Below are positions 19,401-30,879 of a stretch of DNA of 41,791 nt, piece after piece. The stretch comes from Chara braunii (lineage: Eukaryota; Streptophyta; Charophyceae; Charales; Characeae). The stretch lies in the NCBI GenBank assembly GCA_003427395.1, contig BFEA01000298.1:1538396-1580186 (forward strand). The letters run 5' to 3'. A program made the translations under genes and the position numbers. Numbering within the stretch: position 1 is the first letter of the stretch; each line of letters starts with the position of its first letter. The notes below the pieces were generated by a model. The model searched no databases. It worked only from the letters and a program-made list of their open reading frames with translations, and was not told the origin of the DNA.

Positions 19401-19896
19401 TTTCATAATCAACGGCTTGCACATGACAGCGGGACCACCATCTGTCAGCTGATGGATAACTGAGACAGAGCCCAGCCTGCCTTGTCGCCGACCTTTTTTT
19501 TGTTTTGTTTTTGTTTTTTAACGAAAAGCCAGCAACCTCTACTAGAGGTGGCTGCCTTGTCGCCGTCCTTCTATTTTCCCTGCTGTTTTTTTCTTGGCGC
19601 CTGTCCTTGTCCTTGCCCTCTTATTCTGACCGATCTGTCAAGCTCCCTTTCCCTCCCCCCATCTACCCTCAAATCCCTAGTACACGGGCCGAGCCTTGCA
19701 GGGAAGAAGCTCGTCGCCTATTCCAAAAATTTCGGGTCTCGGGGAAGGCCTGGTGGTGTGACCGGGGAGGAAGCCTGTGGGCCCAAGGAAAAAGGGCAAA
19801 TGGACTGCAAGATGTGTTTCCTCATGCACTGACGCTGAATGCCCTGCCTCACTGGCAGGGCTCACCTCAAAAAAAAAGAAGGAAAGCCGTAAATAT
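19401..19896. other. Intergenic, no gene
   Basis: T-rich tracts near 19494-19520. No supported gene. Confidence 0.4.
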
Positions 19897-19932
19897 GGGA
19901 CGCTGGGCCCAGTTCCCAGCATGTGCTGTACT
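19897..19932 (+). repeat. Short retroposon module split by an insertion
   Basis: GGGACGCTGGGCCCAG and TTCCCAGC mark the first stem-loop of the short family. The sequence resumes after the long retroposon, at 21225, through the duplicated CAGCATGTGCTGTACT, and a full short copy starts at 21264. Confidence 0.65.
19917..19932. repeat. Target site duplication, left, of copy 2
   Basis: CAGCATGTGCTGTACT, repeated exactly at 21225-21240. Confidence 0.9.
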
Positions 19933-21224
19933 TTTTTTTTTTTTTTCCTTCAAAAAGTCCATGGTGTTGTAGAGGCCAGTCACTGTGTACACAGTGATCA
20001 CCTGGAGCAGTAGGCCGTGGGTGTCCTGGAATATGAGACCACCTCCCATCCCACCCTCACGCCAATACTCCTAGAGCACCCCCTATCCCACTATCCTACC
20101 TCAGTGTGACCAGCACTCAGGACCATTACCCTACCAATGGGCAAGTAACTTGGACCGAAAAGCAGTGATAGGCACCAGGGCTGATAGGTTGCCCAGCCCT
20201 GGTGGAAGCGGAATCGAGCCTTGTCGAACGGGAACTTCGGACGCCAGGCCCAGACAATCTACTACAGGGCCCAAGAGACTCTGGACCCTAGGTTTCAGAC
20301 AGGGTAGCACCCATTGAAGCAGTCTTACCGTCCCTCCCCTAGTTTACCCAAGGCCAGGCGGAACTCGGACTGGCCTGAGCGACTTATATCCCTACCCTTA
20401 CCCCAGGGTCTAAGCCTTATATATAGCCAGTAGACAGTTCTACCCGAATATCAGTAGGAACTCCTGTGGCCCATACCTGTCCCTACCGCAGATACTAGAC
20501 CCCACGCAGTGACTAGACCCCCCCAGTCTGATAGTTGTGTAGTTCGAAATGTATGTGTATACCTGAAGGCTGTGTATGCTTCGTGTATCTATGTATGAAG
20601 ATGTACAGACAGCACTATGAGTGGAAACTTGTGTATGTAGCCCGTAGGCCATGTATAATTCACAAGCTATGTATATGCCCGAAGGCTGTGTGTGCTCTGT
20701 GAATCAATGTATCGAGATGTATAGGCAGCATCATGTGTGTATCTCGAAGAGAGAATGGGGTAAGCTGGACAAGGACCCCCCCAAGATCCGAGCCAAGCTC
20801 GAACTCGTGACCTTGAAACATGTAATCGTATGACTGTACCGAAATGGCACGAACGTGTGATATGCCAGACTGGGGAGGTCAACAGAACACCCAAGGAAAA
20901 CACCCCCAAGCAACTCAAACCCAGAACCAACATACAACACCATGAACACTGGGGAGATCAACAGACCACCCAAGACTAACACCCCCAAGCAACCCATGTG
21001 AAACCCAGAACCAACATACAACACCATGAACAACCCTTGTGGTGCGCAGGCAGTGTCTGTAATAGTACCATGCATCAGCCCAAGGGAGTGTGTCCAGCCG
21101 TGCGTCAATCTAACGCCCTGCCAGTGTCCATGCACAAGGTTGCAATTGAGTTTTGAGCCCGCAACCTCAGACCACAACGCGCATTTCCAACCAGTGCTCT
21201 AACCACTGGGCCACATCAACTGGA
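19933..21224 (-). mobile_element. Long tRNA-headed retroposon, copy 2
   Basis: 1292 bp on the minus strand, beginning TCCAGTTGATGTGGCCCAG at 21224 and ending in poly(A) (T tract at 19933-19947). It is flanked by a perfect 16-bp duplication, CAGCATGTGCTGTACT (19917-19932 and 21225-21240). Head 1 keeps A-box-like and B-box-like sequence (21200-21145). Head 2 keeps its B box near 20790-20810. Internal repeats with GCCTTCGGGC-type hairpins lie near 20560-20700. It includes an extra duplicated piece near 20930-21010 (ACCAACATACAACACCATGA occurs twice), absent from copy 1, which explains part of the greater length. Confidence 0.87.
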
Positions 21225-21240
21225 CAGCATGTGCTGTACT
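21225..21240. repeat. Target site duplication, right, of copy 2
   Basis: CAGCATGTGCTGTACT, partner of 19917-19932. Confidence 0.9.
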
Positions 21241-21263
21241 ATTATCTTTCCATTGTTATTCAA

Positions 21264-21378
21264 GGGACGCTGGACGCGTTTTCCAGCAGGTGCAGCTCCC
21301 CACCAAATAGACTGAAGCCCCCGGTGTGTCAGGTAGGAGTGTATGCTCTTATCATCACTCCTATCTGATATCACTGTG
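21264..21378 (+). mobile_element. Short hairpin-tailed retroposon
   Basis: Starts GGGACGCTGGACGCG. The terminal hairpin pairs TCAGGTAGGAGTG (21329-21341) with CACTCCTATCTGA (21356-21368), one G-T wobble, enclosing TATGCTCTTATCAT. Oddly, the tract after it is T-rich (21379-21405), not A-rich, so the tail has been replaced or another inverted insertion lies there. Confidence 0.7.
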
Positions 21379-21545
21379 TTTTTTTTTTTCTTTTTTTCTT
21401 TTTTTAAAGGGCTTTTCTGTTGTTGTTTTTTTTGTGTGTGAAAAGCCCATTTGCAAGGTCTCTATCCCCGCGGCGGTAAGAGAGTGCTGGAATTGAGGCC
21501 TTGGCTGCCGGGCTGCTCCATCCTTTTTTTTTTTGAAAGCCCAAG

Positions 21546-21818
21546 TTGTTGAAGAGGTCGGGCTCAGGACATATGACAGTCACCTTCGGTAGGATTTCAG
21601 CTAAGGATATCTTCCTCAAGTACGAGCACACACGGGCAGTTAACTTACGCTGGTTCACTCAGGACACGTTAACAGAACTCCAACAAATGAAGATCAAGGC
21701 AGGTGATTTCTGGTCAGAAGTTGACATCACGATCCTACTCTCCCGCCTCCTAAAGAACAGACAGACCTTACTGGATCATGGTGGAAAGCTAGACTTGGGT
21801 CACTTGTTGACCTTGTAA
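21546..21818 (+). pseudogene. LINE ORF1 C-terminal remnant (tentative)
   Basis: A 90-residue frame just upstream of the endonuclease ORF, with a 39-nt gap. It has no recognisable domain. Position and spacing suggest the end of ORF1 of the 5'-truncated LINE. Confidence 0.4.
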
Positions 21819-21857
21819 AACAATTTATGTACAGTCATTTGACAAACAAAATAAACC

Positions 21858-24800
21858 ATGGAAGACACAAAAGGATTGGAGGTGCTATACAACAGGAATA
21901 AGGACTGGAAACTCCTGAAAAGAGCTACAGACCTAGACCTAAAATCAATTAACGTAAATGGACTAGCATCGGCCAAACAACAAAAACGGCAGGCAATCTA
22001 TGAGCAACTAAAAGGAGTGGAAGGCAGGGAATGGCCGGACGCCATCTGTGTACAGGAAACACACTTGATGGATAATGTAGACCACCATCATACACATGGA
22101 CAGATCTGGCCCCATCAGGCCTTCAGGGCACACGCACCCAGACCAGGCAGTGCAGGAGTAGCAATATGGTTTCCCCCTGACTGTAGAGTTGATCCACTTT
22201 ATTGGGAAGCTGATAAGGAAGAAGGAAGATGGGTTTTCCTCTTGGCAATGTTAGAAATTGAAGTTGTGACAATCCTATGCGTATACGGTCCCAATGATGT
22301 AAGAGAAAAAAGTCGCTTCTTTGAATCTCTAAAGGGTCGCCTTCCCGCCAGTATCCCAATGGTAATGGCAGGAGACTTCAATGCAGCACCAAACAGACAG
22401 CTGGATCATTGGCAGATCCCTTCCCCCTGTCCACAGTACGTGGGAAGGGATGAACAAATAATTGAAGGACTATGCTAGTCTCTCAACCTCTTTGATGCAT
22501 ACAAACGTCTTTTTCTGATAAAACGTAAATTCACATGTTTTAGGAAGAGTCAAACAATGAATACATCCAAATCTTGCATTGATCTCATACTTCTATCAGA
22601 AGAACTAGAAAGAGCTCTTCAATTAGCAGAGATCTTCCCTCGAAGTATCTTCCCTGGCCTTGATCACGCTATGATTGCAATACTACTTTCTTTCAGGAAA
22701 AGACCAGATCAAGGTAGAGACTTCTATAAGTTAAATACATCCCTCTTGAGCATTGATCGTTTCAAAGTATATCTACAAGATGTTTGGTCCTTCTGGAGAG
22801 AGCAGAGGGAGCAAATTAGGGACGATATACAATGGTTCAACAACGGCCTAATGTTTTTGGCACGTAAATGCAATGAATATTCAAAAATGTTTGTTGAGCA
22901 ACGCCATCGTGATGAATTTGATCTGCAAAAACAACTCCACCAACTTCAAGAACAAGAAGAGAATTAAGTGGACGAACCTCAACTAACTGAGATTACCAAA
23001 AGAATTTGCGACTTGGAGTCCAAGTTATTAAAATTCATGGAGCACCGTTGGCAAGGGATCAGAATTAGAGGTAAGTTGAAGGGTTATAACACGGAGGGGG
23101 TGATGGATGCAAGATTTTTTGCCACAGCAAAAACCAGAACTGGCAGAACTGTCATTGAAGTCTTCACGGACCCTCAAGAAAGCCAATACTCACTAGTCAC
23201 ATCTACAGCGGCGTGCACAAAGATAGCAAGAGACTTCTATAAAACCCTCTTTACATCAGTATGCAAACAAAAACCGAAGGAATAAAAAGTGAAAGTGATT
23301 GAAGAATTTATTGAACCACTAGCCAAAACTTTAACAGACCAACAGAGAACGATGTTTGAAAGTCCACTCACAAAGGAAGAAATTTGGTCTGCCATGATGA
23401 TGATTGAGGAGAAAAAAACTCCGGGGATTGATGGACTCTCAAAATAATTTTGGGAAACCATGTGGGATTACCTTGCTCAAGATCTAATGAATTTCTACCA
23501 TGCAGTCTGGGCCTCAGGCACAATGGGAGAAATAGTTGGACAAGGGGTTCTGACTCTATTATATAAAAAAGGTGACAAAGCAAACATCCGTAATTACAGA
23601 CCAGTAACTCTTCTCACAGCAGTTTATAAACTGGCAGCAAAAACACTAGCAAATCGAATACTAAAAGTCATCACGGACATCATTCATCCTACTCAAACGG
23701 GCTTCATTGAAGGAAGAAACATTCAAAACAATATTTTATTGGTTAATGAATTAGTTAAACTCTCTAGACAATCTAAGCACAATGCAACTTTCGTTTTCAT
23801 AGATTTTGAAAAAGCCTATGATCATGTTGACTGGTTATTTTTAGGCAAATGCCTAGAAAAGTTTAACTTTGCCCCTTGTTTCAGAAGATGGATTGAGATC
23901 ATACATGTTAATGCTTCAACTAGGGTTATGATAAACGATAACCTGGCTCTGTCTATAGAACTAGAACGTTCGGTGAGGCAAGGGGATCCAATCGCCCCCT
24001 TTCTTTTTGTCATCATAATGGAAGCTTTAGCAGCTAACTTAAGATGTAACAGAGACATTAAACGTATCCATGTTAGCTACATCCCAGAAGAAGCCATACT
24101 GATCTGTTCATTGTTTGCAGACGACCTATCCTTGATGGTTGAAGCCTCGCACGAAAATCTGTTAGCAATTAAGGGTCTGATGGATAAATTATGCGCCCTT
24201 TCTAATATGAAGATCAATTGGGGAACAAAAATTCAAGGCTAGTGGATACACCATCAGGGGGTCAGACCTCCAGAGTATCCAAATGTCAGCTGGTTGACAA
24301 CAGAGACCTCAATCAGGGTGTTTGGGATCTCACTCTCAGCAAATGAAAAACCAACAGGAAACAACGAATGGATATCTAAACCAGCTCTGGTCAAATTGGA
24401 ACTTTGGAAGACAAACGAACATCTATTATAGGACGTTCACTGATCATAAATAATGTTATTTTAGCCTCACTCTGGTACAAGTCAGCGATATGGCCACTGG
24501 ACAAATCATCGCTTAAACTTTTACAAAGACAAATAACAGCCTATATATGGAGAGGTAATCATGACTTAAAAAATGTCATAAATATAGTTGTCTGGCAAGG
24601 AGTTATTCAGCCGAAAGCAAAAGGAGGGTTAGGAATCTTAGACCCTTCCACTCAAGCCATGACGCTCTCAATCCAATGGATCAAAAGATTACTTTTCGAC
24701 CCAAAGACTCCTTGGTCAGCCCTAGCTAAGGAACAGATAGCGAGATTAACCTCTGAAGTCCCAGAAGGGACAGATCCGTTGATATGGCTAGAAAACCGTC

Positions 24801-26488
24801 ACTGGTCTATTCCAAAAGGTAGAACTCGGCCCTCAAGCCAGCCAGCGAACCCAAATCGTCAAGCCACAAAAATGGACATTAAAAATGATCCTTTTTGGTC
24901 TGACCTCCTCAAGACCTGGCGCAAACTACCCTTACCAGAGAAAATTTCTCCAAACCGTTGGGAGGAGGTCTGCCAACAACCTCTTTTCAACAACAGATGG
25001 TTGACTGATTCACAAGGAAGGATGTTCCATTGTATGGATTCCCTCTGGCGAGGCCTCTGGCGAGGTTGGGTCAAAAAAGGGGTCCTAAAGATTGGGGACA
25101 TCTGGAACCCAGGAAACCGGTACTGGTACTCTCTTTCTGATCTCTTGCCCAACTTGCGATACTGCAGGAGAACAGAAAGATCACTAGACACAATCACAGA
25201 AGCCATCCCGATAGATTGGATAAGAATCCTCAGAAAAGGTCCCCAACTTAAAGAAAGTGATTGGGTGGGCATCCAAGGGAATTCCCAACAAATAGGAAAT
25301 GTGGTATTAGTAAATGATGAGGGATCAATCTTGCTCTCCTTATTCTCAATCAATCACAAACACTGGCTCACTGAAAGTCAAACTAAGGAAACCGAATGGT
25401 TCAATGCTGACCAAGTATTCAGGATCTGAGTTCTGAAATACAAAGACCACTGGATGACCTTCAAACCATCATGTGCAATCAACAAATTGGCTTTAGATCC
25501 CATTTATTGGTCTTGGACCGTCCCTTTGGGCAAACGTAGAAAGGGCACTCGCAATACTCACTCACTAACAGTCAGATCAACATATCGCATGTTGAGGTCT
25601 ACACTGGAATTGAAAGATAGAATAGAAACCAGGTGGATGAAACAGCTAAATGTAAGTAAGGACGATCTGAGATGTATCAAGTGGTTCAAAACTATTAAGA
25701 TCAAACCGACAAAAATTGCCTCCCTACAGTGGCAAATCGACCACACATGCCTTCCCACGAATGATTGGCTAATAGATAGGACCTCGCAGGAAGAGAAGGG
25801 TATCGCTCTACCGTGGTGCCTGCTATGCTCCTCTGCATTCCCATCTAGGACCATTCCAGAAACCACCGAACACATTTTTCTTCAATGCCCAGCTGCAGTT
25901 TGGTTATGGCGTTGGTGGGACAAGATTTGGAGTTCCTTTAATACCCCCTTGAACTGGCCTTGGGATTGACGAGCTCTGTTATGCGAGACGTGGTCTCCAG
26001 ACCAATTAGATGATTTCTCCCAAAACCTATTTATAACCGGCAGAAGAGTCATTCTCTGGGCCCTCTCGCAACGGCGCTGTACTTTTGAAAGGGAGGGTGT
26101 CAGGCTGGATGGTCCAGACTTTACGGAGTCGATTAAACTGCAGGTGCAAACTGTTATCACAGCTCAATGGGACAAAGTAAAAAAAAATAATCAATTTCTG
26201 ACGAATAAAAAAGAAATCCAACAACACATCAAATCATTCAGTGGCGCTTGGCTTGTGGGATCTCAAGGAGGTTCGATTGGAAAGATCAAAGAAAGTGGGG
26301 TGAGGAGAGAGAACAGAGAAGAGCATAGCGAAGGAATTCAAAAAGACTACCGCCTGATATTCCATGATTGGACAAATGTGGATCCAACAGTACCACTTCG
26401 CCCTCTATCAGAGTTCCCAGATCCCTTCCCACCCTCATCATTATCCCTGGTTCCCATAAGTTGGTTTGGATACGAAAGAGGAGAATAA
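21858..26488 (+). pseudogene. L1-like LINE ORF2: endonuclease, RT, zinc knuckle
   Basis: Nicks target DNA and reverse-transcribes RNA in place. The apurinic-type endonuclease (21858-22700) shows SINVNGL, CVQETHL, CVYGPND, MAGDFNAAP and GLDHAMI. The RT (23460-24242) shows TPGIDGL, NYRPVTLL, TGFIEGRNI, FIDFEKAYDHVDW, VRQGDPIAPFLF and the catalytic FADDL. A C-terminal zf-RVT knuckle is CLLC, then H and C in EHIFLQCP (about 25825-25895). In-frame stops occur at 22476 (TAG), 22965, 23283 and about 23445 (TAA), 24240 (TAG), 25427 and 25967 (TGA). The frame changes near 24400. The copy is dead but nearly full length through ORF2. Confidence 0.92.
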
Positions 26489-26846
26489 TGATACTTGTAT
26501 GGTGTAACCAGCTAGATAACATTGTTGTTTCTGGTGGACAGACAAGGCCGAAGAGGCTGATTTTTGTGGTGGACTTGAAGGGTAGTAGAGCTATAAGAAG
26601 GGTGGTTTTCAGGGTGACAGGGGAATTTGAAGGAAAGATAAGGAGTCTGGAGAGATTGGTCATAGTCTCCAACAAAGATATTTGCATGAGTATTTCGGAT
26701 TATTTCAGAGTGGGCTATAGGAGGTAATGCTGCTAGGAAACCACGGGCATCTGGCGACCAGGCTCTGGCTGAAGAGGCAGTACTCCTTTTCTTCATTCTT
26801 CCCATACTTCCTGTTTTTGAACCATGTATCAATAATACCTGATTGA
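26489..26846 (+). other. LINE 3' untranslated region
   Basis: Follows ORF2 and leads directly into the short hairpin module at 26847 and an A-rich tail. It has a weak resemblance to the sequence after the other LINE 3' fragment (34246 down to 33697, minus). Confidence 0.55.
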
Positions 26847-26988
26847 GGGACGCTGAACCCGTTTTCCAGCAGGTGCAGCTCCCCACCAGTAGACCGGAGC
26901 CAGTAGCTGAGCTGCTAGTGGTTGATGCTCATACCAACACCACTAGCAATCTTAGCCAGTTAAAAAAAGAAAAAATAAAATAAAAAAA
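26847..26988 (+). mobile_element. Short hairpin module at the LINE 3' end, A-rich tail
   Basis: GGGACGCTGAACCCG to the terminal hairpin, TGCTAGTGG (26913-26921) with CCACTAGCA (26940-26948), enclosing TTGATGCTCATACCAACA. An A-rich tail occupies 26962-26988. It is either the true LINE 3' end or a separate insertion. Confidence 0.7.
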
Positions 26989-27345
26989 TCGGCCATGTGG
27001 CTATCACGATGGTCCATATAGAGGCCCCTATTCCTATGAGACTCCCTCCCAACCTACCACACTCGTAATTCTTCCTGGCACACCCCCACTTCCACAATCC
27101 TACCTCAATGTCTACCACTCACGTTCATCGCCCTCCAGTGATCTCAACAGGGGTGACTTGACCGGACAGCGGTTGAAGGTACCAGGGCTAAGCAGATTCC
27201 CATTTTTTCCCTACTAAGCCCTGATCGAGGCATAGTCGGATGAGCCTTGTCGCACAAGTACTTCGGACGCTAGGTATAGACATTTTGTACAAGTCCCATA
27301 GGTGGACCTATGTCGTTCATATTATGATTGTTTGTTGGTGGAAAG

Positions 27346-27860
27346 CAGGTTATCCCACTCGTCTACCTTGGGCTCACATGCAACCCCTTCCCCCCCTTAG
27401 CATTGGCCTCAGACATCGGTAAGTACTAGGCCACCCCACCGTTCCGGTTACCTCTATCCTTGACCATGCACCAGAGACCCTAAGGCTACAATCTCTCCAT
27501 CTGACTTATATCCAACCTGCATCCCAGCCATTCTTTGTACAGGTATGTAATCTCCCCACCTGATCAGAATCGAATACGAGGCTCAGGTTATCCCACTGGT
27601 CTTGGGCTCACATGCAACCCCCTCCCNNNNNNNNNNNNNNNNNNNNNNNNNNNNNNNNNNNNNNNNNNNNNNNNNNNNNNNNNNNNNNNNNNACCCCCCC
27701 CCCCCCCCCCCCCCACTAACATCGGTCTCTCGGACATTGCTGAGTATTAAGCCCCCCATCGTTCCATCTAACCTCTATCCTTGACTGTTCTCAGGGAACC
27801 CTAGGGTAACGATCACTTCTCAGACTTATATCCAACCTGCACCTCAGCTAGTCGTGATTC
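27346..27860. repeat. Tandem duplication inside copy 3
   Basis: Blocks AGGTTATCCCACT, TTGGGCTCACATGCAACCCC, CCTCTATCCTTGAC and GACTTATATCCAACCTGCA each occur twice, about 240-330 bp apart. The second unit contains the gap. Confidence 0.75.
27627..27692. other. Assembly gap (N run) followed by poly(C)
   Basis: 66 undetermined bases, then about 20 C. Reads across it give meaningless Pro-rich frames. Confidence 0.98.
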
Positions 27861-28230
27861 GGTATTGAACCCCGGACCTCATGCGAGTCATGCAACTGAC
27901 CCAACAACCTATTGACCTATACTGTGAAATACTTTGTAACTATGCTCTGCTGGGCTCGAGTAAACCAAACTGTGCAAACCACCCAGCAGTCTCGTGACTA
28001 CCCCATAGACCAAGAACATCAGGATATCCCATCATTGCCCAGTCCCAACATACAACAACCATAGACTACCCCTTGGGTGGTGCGCAGGCAGTGTCTGTAA
28101 GTCGTGCGTCATTCTAACGCCCTACCGGTGTCCATGGGCAAGGCTGCTGATTTGGACCCGCAACCTCATACCACAATGCGCATTTCCAACATGTGCTCTA
28201 ACCACTGAGCTACATCAACTGGACGGGCTA

Positions 28231-28284
28231 CTCCATCTATTGGTCAGGAGCCGCACCTGCTGGAAAGTGGGCCCAGTGCCCCTT
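28231..28284 (-). repeat. Fragment of the short hairpin retroposon
   Basis: The minus strand reads GGGCCCACTTTCCAGCAGGTG, then CCAATAGATGGAG. The 3' hairpin and tail are missing because the long retroposon copy 3 begins beside it. Confidence 0.6.
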
Positions 28285-28653
28285 GGATACACCATCTGAA
28301 TACAATGTTTTTTTGCATATTAGTTCCCAGGGCTGCGGCTGTTGCACTTCGTTCCCTGGAGCCCCATCTTACCCAAGGAGCTGCGAATGTTACCCATCCC
28401 TTTCTAGGGCTCCCTCGTTTCCCTGGCCCAGCCCATTGCCTGGAAGTTGCAGGGTATCCCTCCTACTCTATACCTTCCTCTCACGCTAGCACTTTCCAGA
28501 ATGTATCAGGCTGCACTTATGGCCCGTTGTGAGAGATGGGAAGCAATCGAGTGCCTGTCAGCTCTTCCATTTCAGGGCATTCATTCTACGGAGCGCTTTG
28601 CTGTTTCTTCATGAATCACACCATTTTCATTGCCTACATTGTTGTACTCTACA
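28285..28653. other. Intergenic, no gene
   Basis: No supported feature. Confidence 0.4.
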
Positions 28654-28796
28654 GGGACGCTGAACCCGATTTCCAGCAGGTGCCGCTCCCCACCGATAGA
28701 AGGAGCCTCCCCGACAGTGTTGGTGGTGGCTGCTCCTATCAGCACCCCTAGCACTCGTTTGGGTTGTTTTCTCAAAAAGAAAAAAAAGAAAAAAAG
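28654..28796 (+). mobile_element. Short hairpin-tailed retroposon
   Basis: Starts GGGACGCTGAACCCG. The terminal hairpin pairs AGTGTTGGTGGTG with CACCCCTAGCACT (two wobbles, one mismatch) around GCTGCTCCTATCAG. The A-rich tail is at 28774-28796. Confidence 0.75.
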
Positions 28797-29614
28797 AGGG
28801 TCGTGTTAGACACTCCTTACCGTGTCCTACAAGATTTAGGACTAGTCCTTAAAAAAAATAAAAATTTTGGCGGTGTCGTTAGATCACTTCTACAAGATCA
28901 GCTCTTAGGATGAATCCTAAAAGCTATTCCGCGCGTGAATCTGCGGCCAGTTTTATATGCGTGTACTGAGCCACGACCCCCATGTCCGCCTCGGGTCCAG
29001 CAGTGTCTGAGGTGCAGACTCGAGGCCTCCCCATCGCTTCGCGAAAGGGGTGCACGCATCCCATGTCCGCCTCTGCAGAAGTTTCTGATGTCCCCCTATG
29101 CAAAAGTCGTCGCCCATGTCCACCTCTGCGGAAGCTGTTAACACTCCACCTCTTCGTGCACCCGTGTGTGGACCGCTACAACGGTGGACTGCGCGTCGAA
29201 CACCGTCGGATCCCCCCCCTCACCCGGCACCCCACATGCCCCTGCCGGCTCAATGGCTACCGGTTGTGACCGTTCATGGGCCTCCCGCGGTGGAAGACCT
29301 GCAATGTCTGTGGTGCGGCGCGACAGACAACTTCGACCCCAGGGCGTCAAACAGTGTAGTGAGAGTGAATTTCTCATTAGTGGACCGCTAAAATTAGCGC
29401 TAGGGAGCGCTAACACTCCGTGTGGTCGCAGCCGGAAGGGCCCGGCTGCCCTCCATGCGATAGGGCACCCACGTGGGCTGACAGGGGTAGCTTGAGCCAC
29501 GCGTTTTGCCCCACGTTCGCGGTGACGCTGACGTGGCAGCCCCGTTAGAAGTGGGATTGGCAGGGGAGCGTGGGAGTTCGTCGGCGCGGATTTCGTGGCA
29601 GTTCTTACATGCAG
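28797..29614. other. Upstream region of paralogue 2
   Basis: No gene is supported. CCCATGTCC(G/A)CCTC occurs at about 28979, 29061 and 29113, a small dispersed repeat of spacing 82 and 52 bp. Confidence 0.4.
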
Positions 29615-30146
29615 ATGGCTTCAATGGGAGACAAGCAGATGGCTTCAATGGGAGACAAGCAGTGAGGAACCGGCGAGTGGATCTCACCCATTCGAGCAGC
29701 TCGTTGCCATTTACAGGTGATGGTAGATGCACTGCGCTCACAATTGGGAGCTCGATTTGAGGCTGATGGGGGGGCAGCTTCATCGAACCCGCCGTTTCGG
29801 GAAGTGATGAGGAACATGATGCAGATCATCTGGGAGTTGGATGAGGATGGTCTCATGTCATTGAATGGTCAACAGGAGGAGACTCTGAAGCGGTGTTGCT
29901 ACGACATCTTCGAGGAGGGACAAGATGTGTACGCAGCGCTGGAGGAGGAGTGGTACTTGCACTTTGAGACGGAAGATGAAGATAATACTGACGCGAGCAT
30001 CATCAACTGTGATGAGATCGGGGAGGGCCAAGCTTGAGGTGATGACGTCCTCGCTATTGACAAACACGCCAACGACAACAATAAATTCGTGCAGGTCCGT
30101 GGTACAAACATGGGGATCGTGAGCTTGGGCGCGCGCGACAATAATG

Positions 30147-30178
<32 letters not shown>

Positions 30179-30502
30179 AACAATAACAATAACAACAACA
30201 ACATCAGCAGCAACAATACCTACAGCAACCACGACGCAGAGATTGTGGACGCTGGCAACACCACGATTGTCGTGCGTGACACTGGAACAAGTATGGAAAT
30301 TGTGAGTTCGTGCACGCCGGACTACAACAACAAAAACTACAACAACAGCAGCAACAAAAACGACATCAAGAACACCAACAACGACGGTGTGGTAAGTATG
30401 GTGGGGGTTTCAACTCTCTCCCCCTCCCCCTTCTCTCCCCGGTGTCCTTTCTCCTTTGTGATCGCGTTGATGACCCGGGGGGAGGGCGACAGGGCTGTTT
30501 GA
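29615..30502 (+). pseudogene. Unrecognised family, Asn-rich tail, paralogue 2
   Basis: One frame from the ATG at 29615, broken by two TGA codons (29663-29665 and 30035-30037). It opens with an exact 24-bp tandem duplication encoding MASMGDKQ twice. After the first stop the frame reads GTGEW, then ALRSQLGARFEADGGA, MMQIIWELDED and CCYDIFEEGQDVYAALEEE, matching 17014-17913 in order. The tail is Asp/Glu-rich, then a long Asn run from (AAC)n at 30145-30205. A canonical splice-donor-like G-GTAAGT lies at 30391-30397, so the gene may have continued in another exon. Stops are CGA-to-TGA type. Confidence 0.55.
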
Positions 30503-30879
30503 ACGGCTCGTTCAGCATATTGGACGGGTGTGGGGGAGAGCTAGGGGTGGGATGGGTGCGCGAAGGGGTGGGATAGATATTGGATTGTCTTACCACATCT
30601 GATTAGTTGCCACATGGTAATAGGGCAGCTATAGCCGGGGGCCAACACTGCATGAGTCATTAGGGCCTGCAAACGTGATGTCCGGTTTCTTGTTAGGTGA
30701 CGAGGACAAGAAGTGCCGAGGGAAGCGGCGCTATGGATTTCTTTGTGTGTGACTCGTTTGGGTTCCGCCACGTGGCCTTTAGGTTTTAGCTTTTCGTGAG
30801 GCCTGCTCAGATTGCCCCTTCTGCTCAAGGCGATGTATGGTTTTTGGGTTGTTGATGAGTATTTCTGGGTAGGGTATGA
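30503..30879. other. Intergenic, no gene
   Basis: No supported coding region. Confidence 0.4.

Larger units (their letters stand above)
26995..28224 (-). mobile_element. Long tRNA-headed retroposon, copy 3 (diverged)
   Basis: Begins TCCAGTTGATGTAGCTCAG at 28224 on the minus strand. Head 1 is well preserved. Head 2 is recognisable near 27905-27840 as TAGGTCAATAGG and GGGGTTCAATACC. The distal part shares blocks with copies 1 and 2 (CGTCCGAAGT near 27264, and the TGAGGTAGGAT block near 27105). It contains a 66-base assembly gap and an internal tandem duplication. The poly(A) end is not clear, since an A-rich tail of opposite orientation abuts it. Confidence 0.65.

Noticed and set aside
29858-30232. 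Minus-strand Val/Leu-rich membrane-like frames
   Set aside because: They are shadows of the AAC repeat that encodes Asn on the plus strand.
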